Origin: Corynebacterium sp. SCR221107
GTDB taxonomy: Bacteria; Actinomycetota; Actinomycetes; Mycobacteriales; Mycobacteriaceae
Direction: 5' to 3'
DNA length: 64,000 nt
Assembly: GCF_027886475.1 (NCBI RefSeq)
Contig: NZ_CP115670.1
Span: 1,178,001-1,242,000 of the forward strand
Position numbers and translations under genes: made by a program. Positions 18,601 through 28,836 of the stretch are shown piece after piece; positions within the stretch are counted from its first letter, which is position 1, and each line of letters starts with the position of its first letter. The notes beneath the pieces are model-generated. The model saw only the letters and a list, made by a program, of their open reading frames with translations, was not told the DNA's origin and did not search any database.

Positions 18601-19371
18601 GTTGGTCAGGGAGATGGTCACGCCGGAGTAATCGTCCATGGTCAGCTTGTTGTCGCGACCACGCTTGACGATGTCCTCGTACTTCTCGACGAACTCGGCG
18701 AAGTTGAGCTTCTCGGTCTCCTTGATGGCGGCAACAACCAGCGCGCGGGAGCCGTCCTTCTGGGTGAGGTCGATGGCGAGGCCGAGGTTGATGTGCTCCG
18801 GGGTGTGCACGGTGGGCTTGCCGTCAACAACGGAGTAGTTGTTGTTCATGGTCGGGTGGGCCATGACGGCCTTGACCAAGGCGTAGCCGATGATGTGGGT
18901 GAAGGAAACCTTGCCACCGTGGGTGCGAGCCATATGCTCGTTGATGATGGCGCGGTTTTCGAACATAAGCTTGACCGGCATATCGCGAACAGAGGTCGCC
19001 GTGGGGATTTCCAGGGACTCATCCATGTTCTTGGCGATGGCCTTAAAGATGCCCTTGAGGGTCTTGTCGCTGGCCTCAGGCAGCTCGACAGCGCGCTCCA
19101 TGGGGGAGGCTGGCTTCTTCTTTGGCTTAGGCGCAGGCTCAGCGGGTGCGGCAGCGGCGGCCTGGACCGGAGCGGCCTGTGGCGCTGCGGGGGTCTGGGT
19201 GGCCTTAGCCTGGGCGACCGGCTGCGAAGGAGTGGCAGCGGCAGTTGGTGCGCCTTGCTTCTCAAACAGTTCACGCCACTCTGGGTCAACAGACTGCGGA
19301 TCCTTCTGGAACTGCTGGAACATTTCGTCCACCAGCCACTGATTCTGACCAAAGGTACTAGCGCTGCTCAC
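15700..19371 (-). CDS. odhA: 2-oxoglutarate dehydrogenase E1 with fused E2 domain (OdhA/Kgd)
   Basis: Decarboxylates 2-oxoglutarate in the TCA cycle; in corynebacteria it works in a mixed complex with AceE/AceF/Lpd and is inhibited by unphosphorylated OdhI. The 1223-residue protein has an N-terminal E1 start ([20 protein letters not shown]), a Pro/Ala linker (about 45-95), an E2 acyltransferase domain without lipoyl domain (about 95-340, with [12 protein letters not shown] and [14 protein letters not shown]), and a ThDP-dependent E1 ([34 protein letters not shown]). The frame is open to 19389, but GTG 19371 reproduces the family N-terminus. No other complex genes are near. Confidence 0.97.
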   Translation of the reverse strand: MSSASTFGQNQWLVDEMFQQFQKDPQSVDPEWRELFEKQGAPTAAATPSQPVAQAKATQTPAAPQAAPVQAAAAAPAEPAPKPKKKPASPMERAVELPEASDKTLKGIFKAIAKNMDESLEIPTATSVRDMPVKLMFENRAIINEHMARTHGGKVSFTHIIGYALVKAVMAHPTMNNNYSVVDGKPTVHTPEHINLGLAIDLTQKDGSRALVVAAIKETEKLNFAEFVEKYEDIVKRGRDNKLTMDDYSGVTISLTNPGGIGTRHSVPRLTKGQGAIIGVGSMDYPAEFAGASVDRLAELGVGKLVTITSTYDHRIIQGAESGEFLRTMSQLFVDDAFWDDIFEAMQIPYSPMRWAQDLPNTGLDKNTRVMQLIEAYRSRGHLIADTNPLKWVQPGMPVPDHRDLEIETHGLTLWDLDRSFHVGGFGGKETMTLREVLSRLRAAYTLKVGSEYTHILDRDERLWLQDRLEAGMPKPTNAEQKYILQQLNAAEAFEMFLQTKYVGQKRFSLEGAEALIPLMDSAIDTAAGQGLDEVVIGMPHRGRLNVLFNIVNKPLATIFTEFEGHITPKAAGGSGDVKYHLGAEGTHLQMFGDGEIKVSLTANPSHLEAVNPVMEGIARAKQDILDKGKDGYSVMPLLLHGDAAFAGLGIVPETINLANLRGYTVGGTVHIVVNNQIGFTTTPDSGRSSHYATDLAKAYGCPVFHVNGEDPEAVVWVGQLATEYRRRFGKDVFIDMISYRKRGHNEADDPSMTQPKMYKLIDGRKTVREQYTADLIGRGELTSAEAEAAERDFHDQMEAVFNEVKETEKAPFELQEGITAAQQVPHGLKTNITREELVEISQAYSTAPEGFNFHPRVAPVAKKRMESVLEGGIDWGWGELIAFGSLANSGKLVRLAGEDSRRGTFTQRHAVVYDPETGAEFNGINELAERKGNGGKFLVYNSALTEYAGMGFEYGYSVGNPDAVVAWEAQFGDFANGAQTIIDEYVSSGEAKWGQTSSVILLLPHGYEGQGPDHSSARIERYLQLCAEGTMTVAQPSTPANYFHLLRRHALGNLKRPLVVFTPKSMLRMKAATSSVEDFTVVDKFQSVIDDPRFVSGGKDRAGVKKILLVSGKLYYELAKRAEKDKRDDVAIVRVEMLHPIPFNRLKETFDLYTNAEEIRFCQDEPANQGPWPFFNEHLRELIPGLLPFKRVSRRAQASTATGLSKVHAVEQAQLLDDAFAE

Positions 19372-19561
19372 GGCAGGTGCTCGCCTCATTTCTTTGTGAG
19401 ATGTCTAACTTCTATAAACAACGTATTTCACATCGTAATAGCTCTATACAGGCTAACCGTTCAAACGGGTTCTTTGTAATCTTTCTTTCCCCTAAATGGC
19501 GTATTTAACGCTCCTTCGTGGAACCTTCCTGAACCAAGGTTAATACGCTGCGAAAATAGGA

Positions 19562-22500
19562 TTATTGTCCGCCCCAGAGTGTGGCGTATCTACCCCCAAA
19601 AGTAAGTAGCTGCTCATGGGTTCCATCCTCGACGATAGTGCCCTCGTCCACAACAAGGATTCGGTCGGCGCGGGCGGCGGTGGCCAAGCGGTGCGCAACT
19701 ACCACCGAGGTGCGTGATTGGGTCACCCTTTCCGAGGCCTTGAGAATCGTCGCCTCGGTTGCGGGATCCAGTGTGGCCGTGGCTTCGTCAAGCAGCATGA
19801 TCGCAGGTTGACACATCTCGGCGCGCGCGAGTGCGACCAGCTGGCGTTGCCCGGAGGAAAGCCCTAGGCCGCGCTCGCCGATGCGGGCGTGGAAACCACC
19901 GGGGATCGCGGCGATGGCCGATAACGCACCCACGCGACGTGCGGCGTCGGTTATTTCTTCCCGGGTCGCCTCGGGGCGCCCGTAGGCAATGTTGTCGGCT
20001 ATGGTGCCGGAAAATAGGTGTGCCTCCTGAGGCACGAATCCGATACGCGAGCGCCACCCGTGCACCGGGAACTCCTTGAGGTCGGTATCGCCCGCGGTGA
20101 CCACGCCATGCACCGGATCGTAGAAGCGCTCGATGAGCTTGATGAAGGTGGACTTTCCTGCTCCTGTGGGGCCGACGACGGCAACCGTCGAACCGGCCTG
20201 AATCGTGACGCTGAGGTGCTCGGTGACCAGCGGAAGCTGCTGCCCGTAGGAGAATGCGACATCCTTGAATGCCACATCCTTGGTGGCACGGTTGGCAACC
20301 ACGTGCGGGGGATAGCTGGTTGCGGCATCGTGCTTATCGACGATCGAGGGTGCGGTTGCCAAGAGGTCGCTGATGCGGCGGAATCCCACCTGCGCTTGTT
20401 GATAGTTATCGAAAACCTGGGATAGGTGCTGGATCGGGGTGTAGAGCCGATCGAGATAGAGCAGGAAAGCCACCAAGACACCGGTTCCCAAGCGACCATC
20501 GGCAACGAGGCCGACACCCACGGCCAGGGTTGCCGCCTGTGCCAGCTCGCTGACCGCATTGATGCCGGGGAAGTAGATGGCGACCGCGGCCTGGGTGCGG
20601 ATGCGGGTGTCGCGAAAGCGCTTGGCCTTGGAGCCGAACTCCTGGAGACGGAAGCTTTCCATGCCGTGCAACTGCATGGCTCGAAGTCCCGCGATGGATT
20701 CGTGGAAGTAGGCGTTGACCGAGGAAACTTCTTCCCTTGCGCGGGTGTACATCGTGGTGGAGTAGCGCCGGAAATAGACCGTGGCTACGGCGATGATGGG
20801 AATGCCCACCAAGGCGATGAGCGCAAGCAGCGGGGAGGTGATGGCCAGCAGCACCATGATCCCCACCAACGTGGTCAGGGCGACGACCGTGTTGGCAAGC
20901 CCGGTTTGTAGGAAGGTGTTGAGAGCGTCGATGTCCGTGGTCATCCGGGTGAGGATGGTGCCGGACATCGTGCGCTCGTAATAGTCCATTCCCAGTCGCT
21001 GCAGGTGCGAATAGCTCCTGATGCGCAGCTCGAACAGCAGCCGTTCCCCGGTAGTAGTGGTAAGGATCGTGGTGGCCACATTGATAGCCCAGGCGAGCAA
21101 AACGATGCCCGCACCTAGCGCGGTGACCTTCCACAGCACCTGCTCGTCGGCCATCTGCACGCCCTTGTCGATGGCCACACGGATCAGGCTGGGCACGGCA
21201 AGTCCCGCGGCGACACCCACCACATACAACACGATGACGCCGAGGATCAGCCAACGCACATGCGAGAACAAGGCATGAGCGCTGACCTTGCCCAAGGAGG
21301 CACGGAAGCGTGCCGCATCCCCTGGCGGGACAGCTGTGGCCGGCGGCAGCTTTGCCACCCGTTCTAGGAGCTCCTGGGTCGCCGGAGTAGCCGCAGCCGT
21401 TGCCATGCCACCGCGCCCGCCGCGGGCTGGCACCCCGCCGGACATCGGGTTGGCGCCTGCCGCCCGCGAGCTCATCCGGGCAGCGCTCGAGGACATCGCG
21501 GGCATCGCCCCGGCTGCATTCGCCCCCCGTGGCCACAGCGCATCCAAAGGTGGCTCTGATCCCTCCTGGTCGAGCAGGATGACCGGGTCTTTGCCTGCCC
21601 GATGTGGGGCGGGCTGATAGTCCATGAGCTGGGAAAATGCATGGATTTCTTGCATTTCAGGCAGTGTGCCGGCGGCCAACAGGCGGCCGTGGTCAACCAT
21701 GGCCACGGTGTCGGCTAGCTCCAGGGTGGAGTGCCGGTGCGCGATGGCGACGATGGTGGTGTCCGCAAAGTGCTCTTTGAGATGCGCGTAGATGCGGCGT
21801 TCCGTCTCGGCGTCGATGGCCGAGGTGGCATCGTCGAGAAGCAAGATGCGCGGGTTGTGTATGAGCACGCGCGCCAGGGCAATGCGTTGGCGCTGGCCGC
21901 CGGAGAGCGTGAGGCCGCGTTCGCCGATGACCTGGTCATAGCCTTCTTCCAGCGCCGAGATGAACTCATGGGCTTGGGCACCCTTCGCGGCGGCGATGAT
22001 CTCTTCCTCACTGAAATCCCGACCCATGGTGATGTTTTCGCGGATGCTCGCGGAAAACAGAAATGGTTCGTCGCTGCAATAGCCGATGGCCTGGCGGACA
22101 TCCGCACGCGCCAAGGAGGCGAGGTCTACGGTGTCGCCAGCCGTATTGAAGAAGCAGATCCTGCCCGCACGGGGCCGGTAGAATCCTGCGATGACGTTCA
22201 TGGCAATGGACTTGCCGGAACCCGCAGGTCCAACGATCGCCAGGGTCGCGCCCGGGTCGACTCTGAAGCTGAGTTCGTCCAAGATGCGGTGGTCGGTTCC
22301 TGCCGGAGTAGTCATGGAAAACGTCACCCCGGAAAGCTCAAGCCCCAGTTGCCCGTCGATCATCGTCGCAGGGTGCGCGGGATCGGGGACCTCCGGGGCG
22401 AGGTCGATGACATCGAAGACGCGGGCAGCCGAGGCGTAGCCCAGCTGCATCTGCACGATCATGCCCGCGACCATCGAGGCCACCGCCGTCAGCGAGGAAA

Positions 22501-23497
22501 GGTAGACGCTAAAGGCCAGGAAGGTGCCTACGGTGATGTGCCCGTGCAAGGCCAAGTAGCCGCCCACCCCGATGCCGGCGATATTGGCAAAGGCCGGCAG
22601 TTGTTGCACGGCTGGCTGGAAGCGGGCCTGCATCCTGCCCTGGCGGATCATCTTGGCGTAAATGTCGCGGGCGATGCGCTCTAGCTTGGTGATCTCGCGC
22701 TCTTCCTGGGCGAAGGCCTTGACCACCCGCACGCCGGTGGTGGTTTCCTCCACATGGGTAGCTAGGTCAGCCACTGCTTGTTGGGCGGACCAGGTTGCGG
22801 CAAAAAGGGTGCGTCGAGACAAAAAGGTGAGCGCGATCAATACCGGCATCACCGCCAACGCGATGAGAGACAGTACCGGAGAAATCCACACCAGCACCGC
22901 GATGGTGCCCACCACCTTGAGCAGGTGGCCGATGGTCATCGGAAGCATGGCCACCATTGCTTGGGTGAGGTTGAGGTCGGAGATCGATCTGGACACCAGC
23001 TGCCCGGAACGCAGCTTGTCTTGGGCTGGACCGTCAAGACGCAGGAGCGATTCCATGATCTGGAGACGCAGTGTGTGCTGCAGGCTGTTCGAGAGCAGGC
23101 CTGCGGTAAAGCGCCTGCCGAATTGGAAGACGTAGCGTGCCAGGGCGACGATGACCAAAATGGTGACAACCGTGGCCAGCGGGGTGTCCGACTGGCCGGT
23201 TGCCACATCGACGGCCGATCCTGACAGCATGGGGATGATGATGTCGAACGCGGTCACCATGAAGGTGGATACCAGCGCCGCGATAAAGGCGCCCTTGGTC
23301 AGCCACATGGTAGAAACCAGCCGGCGAAGCGGTCGTACCCCCAGCTTCTGCTTTTTCATCCCGGAAGACGTACCCGCTGTGCCCATTCCTATTCCCATGC
23401 CACCGGTACCAGCGCCCATCCTCGCACCCATCGCGGGTGAGGGCATTTTGCCCATAGCGTCCGAGTTGGCACCGATTGGGGATGAAGCGTCGCGCAC
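19562..23497 (-). CDS. fused two-half ABC exporter (TMD-NBD-TMD-NBD)
   Basis: Multidrug/lipid-type exporter with both halves in one 1311-residue chain. Half 1 has Walker A GPAGSGKS, signature LSGGQRQRIALARVL and Walker B ILLLDDATSAID, where Asp replaces the catalytic Glu. Half 2 has GPTGAGKS, an altered signature LSSGQRQLVALAR and a canonical IMLLDEATATLD. One ATP site is thus degenerate, as in heterodimeric exporters. GTG 23497 is chosen because AAAGGAG lies 6 bases upstream. The first 45 residues are Met/Gly-rich. It sits behind odhA as in C. glutamicum. The substrate is unknown. Confidence 0.9.
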   Translation of the reverse strand: MRDASSPIGANSDAMGKMPSPAMGARMGAGTGGMGIGMGTAGTSSGMKKQKLGVRPLRRLVSTMWLTKGAFIAALVSTFMVTAFDIIIPMLSGSAVDVATGQSDTPLATVVTILVIVALARYVFQFGRRFTAGLLSNSLQHTLRLQIMESLLRLDGPAQDKLRSGQLVSRSISDLNLTQAMVAMLPMTIGHLLKVVGTIAVLVWISPVLSLIALAVMPVLIALTFLSRRTLFAATWSAQQAVADLATHVEETTTGVRVVKAFAQEEREITKLERIARDIYAKMIRQGRMQARFQPAVQQLPAFANIAGIGVGGYLALHGHITVGTFLAFSVYLSSLTAVASMVAGMIVQMQLGYASAARVFDVIDLAPEVPDPAHPATMIDGQLGLELSGVTFSMTTPAGTDHRILDELSFRVDPGATLAIVGPAGSGKSIAMNVIAGFYRPRAGRICFFNTAGDTVDLASLARADVRQAIGYCSDEPFLFSASIRENITMGRDFSEEEIIAAAKGAQAHEFISALEEGYDQVIGERGLTLSGGQRQRIALARVLIHNPRILLLDDATSAIDAETERRIYAHLKEHFADTTIVAIAHRHSTLELADTVAMVDHGRLLAAGTLPEMQEIHAFSQLMDYQPAPHRAGKDPVILLDQEGSEPPLDALWPRGANAAGAMPAMSSSAARMSSRAAGANPMSGGVPARGGRGGMATAAATPATQELLERVAKLPPATAVPPGDAARFRASLGKVSAHALFSHVRWLILGVIVLYVVGVAAGLAVPSLIRVAIDKGVQMADEQVLWKVTALGAGIVLLAWAINVATTILTTTTGERLLFELRIRSYSHLQRLGMDYYERTMSGTILTRMTTDIDALNTFLQTGLANTVVALTTLVGIMVLLAITSPLLALIALVGIPIIAVATVYFRRYSTTMYTRAREEVSSVNAYFHESIAGLRAMQLHGMESFRLQEFGSKAKRFRDTRIRTQAAVAIYFPGINAVSELAQAATLAVGVGLVADGRLGTGVLVAFLLYLDRLYTPIQHLSQVFDNYQQAQVGFRRISDLLATAPSIVDKHDAATSYPPHVVANRATKDVAFKDVAFSYGQQLPLVTEHLSVTIQAGSTVAVVGPTGAGKSTFIKLIERFYDPVHGVVTAGDTDLKEFPVHGWRSRIGFVPQEAHLFSGTIADNIAYGRPEATREEITDAARRVGALSAIAAIPGGFHARIGERGLGLSSGQRQLVALARAEMCQPAIMLLDEATATLDPATEATILKASERVTQSRTSVVVAHRLATAARADRILVVDEGTIVEDGTHEQLLTFGGRYATLWGGQ

Positions 23498-23781
23498 GCG
23501 GATCTCCTTTGATTTCGACGGTTTCGCAAAGACCTGCACCATACAGGCCACGGTAAACCTGCAGGCAGACTACCTTCGCTCTTGCCCCATGGCGGCAAAA
23601 GAATCTGCGCCTATTTTCGCCTGGCCGCATGATAAGCGCCGTGGCCAGGCGAAGCCTTGAGGGGCAGCCAATGCAAGGTCGTTATTCTTCCACCTTAGAG
23701 TGTGGGCTAGACACGAAGAATTCTTGCGGACATTAATTCGAAAACCAGCAAGTAAAGCCCAAGAAGCATGCGAAGTAAAAA

Positions 23782-23805
23782 AGGTGTGGCTAACGCGCCA
23801 CACCT
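23782..23805. terminator. hairpin after the 277-residue membrane protein gene
   Basis: AGGTGTGGC, 6-base loop, GCCACACCT: a perfect 9-bp stem, 21 bases after the minus-strand stop at 23827. Its minus-strand 3' side runs into TTTTTTAC, fitting an intrinsic terminator. Confidence 0.8.
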
Positions 23806-23826
23806 GGAAGTTACGAGGGCAAGTGA

Positions 23827-24660
23827 TCAGCCGCGGGTTCCGGGGCCGACTTGTGCTGCGGGTTCCTCCACGTAGTCCGGGGCGGGGGAGGAGAAGGTTT
23901 GGGGCAGCGAACCCAGCGAGGTGTGTACGTGTTCGGCAACGCGCTCGGCGATGCGTCGATTCGCAAGCGAGCCGACCACGACGCCCACGCCCAGCGGCAG
24001 CAGCTTACCCAGCCACGCTAGGCGAACGGACTTCGAGACCTTCTTGATCGCCATCTTTAGCAGGCGATTGTTGACCTCGGTGACGTTTTTGAGCGAGAGT
24101 CGTGAAATTAGCGCGGCTGGCGAGCCGCCGCCGATGGAGGCGTCCACGAGCGCGGTGCCGGAGGAACCGAGCAACGCGATGAGGATGAGGGCCTTGCGCC
24201 GTTCCGGCTCCTTGATGTCCGCGCCGCGCACGTGCGAGGAGGCCAGGGCGTAGACGGTGGCAGCATCGAGGAAGACGAGGCTTTCCGCACCCACGGCCAG
24301 CGCGCCGGTGACAAATCCGATGCCGGGGATCGCCGAGGTGGCGCCGGCACTTGCACCAGATCCGGTGACGATGGTGAGGAAGTGCTTGTCCAGCAGCCTT
24401 TGGATATCGGCCGGTGTCGCATCGGGGTTGCGTGAACGCAGCCAGTCGACGTACTTGACGATCACGGAGGACTGCATGTGTGCAGCCTTATCCAAGGCGA
24501 CGATCAACGCCTTGCCCACCGGGCCGGATTCCTCGGCCAGCCGTGCGTGGTCGGAGCCTTCGATGTCGAGGAATACCTCTGGGTAGTCCTGCTCGATGGT
24601 GCCGTTGCCGTTGCTGACATCGTGCGCTTTGCGCGCGGGGAAGCGGTCAAATAGACCCAT
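23827..24660 (-). CDS. conserved membrane protein of unknown function
   Basis: The 277-residue protein begins MGLFDRFPARK. An acidic stretch is followed by DKAAHMQSSVIVKYVDWLRS, a Gly/Ala-rich hydrophobic hairpin (SGASAGATSAIPGIGFVTGA, about 110-150), a second hydrophobic part (ALILIALLGSSGTALV) and a third (LAWLGKLLPLGVGVVVGSLA). The family resembles EcsC-like or DUF-type proteins with Gly-rich membrane loops, but I do not recognise a function. ATG 24660 is preferred over the 55-codon longer frame, whose extra codons resemble non-coding DNA. A homologue occurs at the same place in related corynebacteria. Confidence 0.75.
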   Translation of the reverse strand: MGLFDRFPARKAHDVSNGNGTIEQDYPEVFLDIEGSDHARLAEESGPVGKALIVALDKAAHMQSSVIVKYVDWLRSRNPDATPADIQRLLDKHFLTIVTGSGASAGATSAIPGIGFVTGALAVGAESLVFLDAATVYALASSHVRGADIKEPERRKALILIALLGSSGTALVDASIGGGSPAALISRLSLKNVTEVNNRLLKMAIKKVSKSVRLAWLGKLLPLGVGVVVGSLANRRIAERVAEHVHTSLGSLPQTFSSPAPDYVEEPAAQVGPGTRG

Positions 24661-25386
24661 GTTCCTCACAAACCCTTCTTGTACGTGTGCTTTGGGGCAC
24701 GGGATGCGCGCGTGGTGCTGCGCGCATTGAACCAACGCCCCGGTGGTGGCCAAGATTCCCGGCGGGATGGGAATTTTTGGCTTTGAGTCGGCTTTGCAAT
24801 GAAATCGTATCCGCCCCGTGACCAACCGCCCGTCTCATTTATCCGCCCCGCGTGTCGCCCACTGATACCTACCAGCTAGCGTGCGCGCCCTTGGACGCCC
24901 GGTCGTGATCCTGTGCCGCCTGAAGGGCCCTGTGCCGCCTGAGGTGTGGTTGTCGGGGGCAAGGACACGGCGACAGGGAGGTGCCATCCCCTATTGTTAT
25001 CGTGGAATAACGTACCGCGTTGTGCAGCCTTTACTACCACCTTGATTTGCACCCAAATTGATTTGCGCCCACCTAGATTCTCGCCGCGCGGATGATCGCC
25101 ATAAGGACTATCGCCTTGAGCACCTTGTCATGGGGTATATCGCCTGGAGGTCATGGGGATTATCGCCGCGAGCATGGCAAAAGAACAGGTCAGTGGTGGC
25201 CTGCCACGCCGCCTTCGCCGATGGCGTAGCTTGTGCTTTGCGACGCTTACCTGCGCCGTTTTTCGTTGCTGCAACCGAGACATGGCAGGCAGAATAGCTG
25301 CAGCCGGTGACCCACCGACGTAGGAGAAGGTGGTATCACCGGCGTGACAGTAGTGATGAGGACGCAACCAGCCTCGACTAACGGTG
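24661..25386. other. 726-base intergenic region with 23-nt repeats
   Basis: No convincing gene. Three related 23-base units occur at 25099-25121, 25128-25150 and 25151-25173, each containing TATCGCC and a CATGGGG-like or CATAAGG start. The rest shows no motif I recognise. It separates aroE from the downstream membrane protein gene. Confidence 0.5.
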
Positions 25387-26196
25387 CTAGCTTTGCGCGT
25401 ATTCCTCGGCGGCGGCGACGTCCTCGCTGCTGGGACGGACGCCGGTGTAAAGCTCGAACTGCTCTGCCGCCTGCAATGCCACAACCTCGCCGCCGTTGAT
25501 AGTGGGCTTGCCGGCCTTCTTGGCCGCCTTGATCAAAGGGGTTTCCACGGGAAAGGCGACGACATCGAAGACGCAGGCAGCGCGGCTGATTTCTTCGTCG
25601 CTAAAGGACTGGACGTCAGCGGCGTCGCCGTTCATGCCCAACGGGGTGACATTGACCAACATCGTGGCGTCGGCGGGAACGTCAGTGGCGTAGTCCCAGC
25701 CATAGCGCTTGGCCAGTGCAGAGCCGGTGGAGGCGTTGCGGGCAACCACGGTGCCCTGCAGGCCGTAGTCGGCGAGGGCGGCCACCACAGCGTTGGCCAT
25801 GCCGCCGGAGCCGCGCACGGCCACCTTCAGCGCAGGATCGACGTTGTGGGACTGCAAAAGCGAGGCGACAGCCACGTAGTCGGTGTTGTATCCGACCAGC
25901 TCGCCGTCGGTGTTGACAATGGTATTGACCGCGTTGATGCGCTCCGCGGAGGGATCGAGCTTGTCGATGAGCGGGATGACGTCTTGCTTATACGGCATGG
26001 ACACGCCCGCGCCGCGGATGCCGAGCCCGCGGATGCCGGCAACGGCCTGGGTGATATCGGTGGGAGCGATCGCCTTGTAGAGGTAGTTCAACCCCAGCTT
26101 GTCATAGAGCCAATTGTGGAAGCGCACACCGTGGTTGGACGGGCGGGCGGCCAAGGAGACGCACAATACAGTTTCACGGTCGACGATGTTCACCAT
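25387..26196 (-). CDS. aroE: shikimate dehydrogenase family protein
   Basis: NADP-linked dehydrogenase of the shikimate/quinate fold. The catalytic Lys (MPYKQ, residue 70), the Asn and Asp of the active site (INAVNTIV, GYNTDYVA near 88-106), the GSGGMANA nucleotide loop and NVTPLGMNG are present. The N-terminal substrate loop (VSLAARPSNHGVRFHNWLYD) lacks the usual HSxSPxxHN serines, so it may prefer a substrate other than shikimate. ATG 26196 gives 269 residues; the longer frame to 26415 has no support. Corynebacteria often carry several AroE paralogues, one in this position. Confidence 0.85.
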   Translation of the reverse strand: MVNIVDRETVLCVSLAARPSNHGVRFHNWLYDKLGLNYLYKAIAPTDITQAVAGIRGLGIRGAGVSMPYKQDVIPLIDKLDPSAERINAVNTIVNTDGELVGYNTDYVAVASLLQSHNVDPALKVAVRGSGGMANAVVAALADYGLQGTVVARNASTGSALAKRYGWDYATDVPADATMLVNVTPLGMNGDAADVQSFSDEEISRAACVFDVVAFPVETPLIKAAKKAGKPTINGGEVVALQAAEQFELYTGVRPSSEDVAAAEEYAQS

Positions 26197-26518
26197 GCTT
26201 ACTACTCTAGGGGATAGAAAGGGGGTGTAGGAAGGCTTCGGACAGAAAATCCCACCCAAACGGATATTCAAACGGGCGAAATCGCACAAAACTACACATT
26301 CCGGCTCACACATCGTGTGTGCATGACCGGGCTGATGTGATTCAGGCCGGCCGACACTCACCGCGTGGTCGTGGCGGAGATGGGATCGCGGGAAGAAACC
26401 GGCCGAGACATGCACGAAGCCGCGATGGTAGCGGCGCGGTGGACGTCGGCAAGCATGAATGGCGGCGGCCCGGCACGCAGACTACGGGCGGGACAATGGA
26501 TCCACGAAGTGTTACCTC
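26197..26518. other. divergent control region aroE / esterase
   Basis: 322 bases between divergent starts. It contains a short palindrome, CACACA-TCG-TGTGTG (26307-26321), that could be an operator. No gene or other structure is recognised. Confidence 0.4.
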
Positions 26519-28753
26519 ATGGCAGATAAAAACAAAGGCACCAGCCCCCAGAAGCGCCAGAAGGCGGGCACACAGGTGGCGGCACCAGCGGGCGGAAGAC
26601 GCCACGCCACCTCCAATCAGGCACCCGACACGCGCGCACAAGCACGCAAGCCCAAGCGGGTAAGACCCACCCGCATCTTCGGCACCACCAGCGCCAAGGC
26701 GAAGGTGGACGAGACCGCCCGCGAAGCCGCCTTCGCCGTGGACAACCGGGGAATCGTCACAGCGAACCCCGCCAACACAGAAGCGTCCGCGGCCACTTCC
26801 CAAGGTGCGGACGCAATCAAGCAGCCCGCAAGCCAGCGCCAGGCACAGCGGGTGGAAAAGAAGCGCAAGAAAGCGGACAAGCGCGAAAGAAAGCACGCCA
26901 GAAAGCTGGAGAAGAAACAAAGAAAGCAGCTCACCAAAGACCAAGACAAGCAGGCCCGCCAGGCGCCGATCATCACCGAACCCGGCGCGGTGCGAAAGCC
27001 CCACGATTCAGGCGGGGCGGCGGTACCGGATGCGGCTACTGCCTTATCGCGGACATCTCTGCCCTTGGCCGCTGACGTGGTTGCAGAGGCATCCGGTGCC
27101 GGCAGGCACGATCTTTCTGGCCACCGTAGTGACCGCGGTCCCGGAGCTGGTACCGCGCCGAAGCCGAAAGGACCTGTGGTAGCGACCACCCAGGGGCGCG
27201 TCGAGGGCATTATCGCGCTCGGCGTGCGCACCTGGCGGGGGATCCCGTTCGGGCGTGATACCAGTGGCAGTGGCCGTTTCCGGGCCCCGCACCCGGCCAA
27301 TGAATGGTCGGGGGTGCGCCCGGCCGGAAACTACGGCCCGGTTGCCTTGCAGCCGACCTATGGGCCTGCGGATCGCCTGCGCGGCAGCGAGGACTGTCTC
27401 AATCTGGACATCGTGCGTCCTGATACCGACGAGGTGCTGCCGGTGGTGGTGTACTTCCACGGTGGATCGTTTATCTACGGTTCCTCCCATGAGCAGCTCC
27501 TGCGCGGGCACTACCTGGCGGAGTCGATGAAAGTTGTCTACGTCGCGATTAATTTCCGCCTCGGCGCGCTCGGTTATCTGGACATGCGCACCTTCGGCGA
27601 TGACTGTGTTGCCAACCCCGCGGTCTACGACCAGTTGTTGGCCTTGCGCTGGATCAGGGAAAACATTGCGGCCTTCGGCGGAGATCCGGGAAACGTCACC
27701 GTCATGGGGGAATCGGCCGGCGGGGCGGCGGTGCTGACGCTGATGTGCGTGCCGTCGGCCAAGGGGCTTTTCCACAAGGCCATCGCGCAATCCCCGCCGA
27801 TCGCGACCATCCATTCGCAGGCCCAATCCACCATGTGGGCCCACGCCATCAACAACCGGTTGGGGCTGGGGCCAGAGACCACCTTGTCGGATCTGCGCCG
27901 CCTGCCAGCCGGGGACCTTGTGCGCGCCGGGCAGTCGATGTTGTGGCGAACGCGCGAGATTTTCCAATTGAATTCCTGCTATGCGCCGACGGTGGATCAC
28001 CGCATCATCCACGATCATCCCCTGGATGTTTTTGCCAAGGGCGAACAACACAAGATCCCGCTGTTGGTCGGCACCAACGGGGATGAGGCTTCCTTTGCCA
28101 AGGGGTTTTACCTGCGGCAGACCGCGCGCGGGCGGGCCGCCGAACGCATGCTCGCGGCCTTCGACCCAGCAGGCGCGCCCGGGGTGCTGGCTGCCTATTC
28201 TGGCGCAGAGCGGCGCAGCGATTTCGCCGAGCTACTGACCGACGCTGTGTTTTGGGCGCCTGCGATGCGGGTGGCAAATGCGCACGCCTTGGCTGCTGAT
28301 ACCTGGATGTACCGCTTCGATTTCGCCCCGGCGATCCTGCGCTGGATGGGCCTCGGCGCGATGCATTCCACGGAACTGACCCCCGTATTTGGGGACATGA
28401 CCGCCTCGAGAATGTCCTCGCTCAACCGCTTCAGCGGGCGGGAGGCGCTGTTGGCGCTGCGCGATGAAATGCAGTACCACTGGTCGCAGTTCATTCACCA
28501 CTCGGCACCCGGTTCGGCACACGCGTGGCCACGGTATGTGCGCCCGACGGATACGGATCCGGGCAGGGCCACGAAGGTCTTCGATGCCACCAGCCGCATC
28601 GTCTATGATCCCAATCGTTATCGTCGCCGCGCGTGGCGCAACTACGACATGCGCGAGTGGGGTACCGGCCGCCCCGACCTGCTCGTCCAGCTCGGCCTTG
28701 CCGACGACACCTATGCCGATCGCGGCCCGGTTGCGCTCCCGCCCGGCCGGTAG
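26519..28753 (+). CDS. type-B carboxylesterase with long basic N-terminal region
   Basis: Serine hydrolase of the carboxylesterase/para-nitrobenzyl esterase family. The C-terminal 520 residues hold the oxyanion stretch PVVVYFHGGSFIYGSS, SEDCLNLDI and the nucleophile elbow VMGESAGGAAV. The first about 220 residues are unusual: Lys/Arg/Ala/Gln-rich, low complexity, with a strongly basic helix (ERKHARKLEKKQRKQLTK) and no signal peptide or membrane helix. It may bind nucleic acid, polyphosphate or an acidic partner. ATG 26519 is chosen over 26459 from context; no strong ribosome site is visible for either. It occupies the corynebacterial position next to aroE. Confidence 0.85.
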   Translation: MADKNKGTSPQKRQKAGTQVAAPAGGRRHATSNQAPDTRAQARKPKRVRPTRIFGTTSAKAKVDETAREAAFAVDNRGIVTANPANTEASAATSQGADAIKQPASQRQAQRVEKKRKKADKRERKHARKLEKKQRKQLTKDQDKQARQAPIITEPGAVRKPHDSGGAAVPDAATALSRTSLPLAADVVAEASGAGRHDLSGHRSDRGPGAGTAPKPKGPVVATTQGRVEGIIALGVRTWRGIPFGRDTSGSGRFRAPHPANEWSGVRPAGNYGPVALQPTYGPADRLRGSEDCLNLDIVRPDTDEVLPVVVYFHGGSFIYGSSHEQLLRGHYLAESMKVVYVAINFRLGALGYLDMRTFGDDCVANPAVYDQLLALRWIRENIAAFGGDPGNVTVMGESAGGAAVLTLMCVPSAKGLFHKAIAQSPPIATIHSQAQSTMWAHAINNRLGLGPETTLSDLRRLPAGDLVRAGQSMLWRTREIFQLNSCYAPTVDHRIIHDHPLDVFAKGEQHKIPLLVGTNGDEASFAKGFYLRQTARGRAAERMLAAFDPAGAPGVLAAYSGAERRSDFAELLTDAVFWAPAMRVANAHALAADTWMYRFDFAPAILRWMGLGAMHSTELTPVFGDMTASRMSSLNRFSGREALLALRDEMQYHWSQFIHHSAPGSAHAWPRYVRPTDTDPGRATKVFDATSRIVYDPNRYRRRAWRNYDMREWGTGRPDLLVQLGLADDTYADRGPVALPPGR

Positions 28754-28836
28754 CCTGGCGTGCGAGGTAGGCGGTGGGGGAGTAGGTCGTGGCAATGAAG
28801 CCCCGAATAGGGTCTAAGGAGGGTAGGTTTTTCACT

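Noticed and set aside
24661..24825. N-terminal extension of the 277-residue membrane protein
   Set aside because: The extra codons lack membrane or domain character and the family start MGLFDRF lies at 24660.
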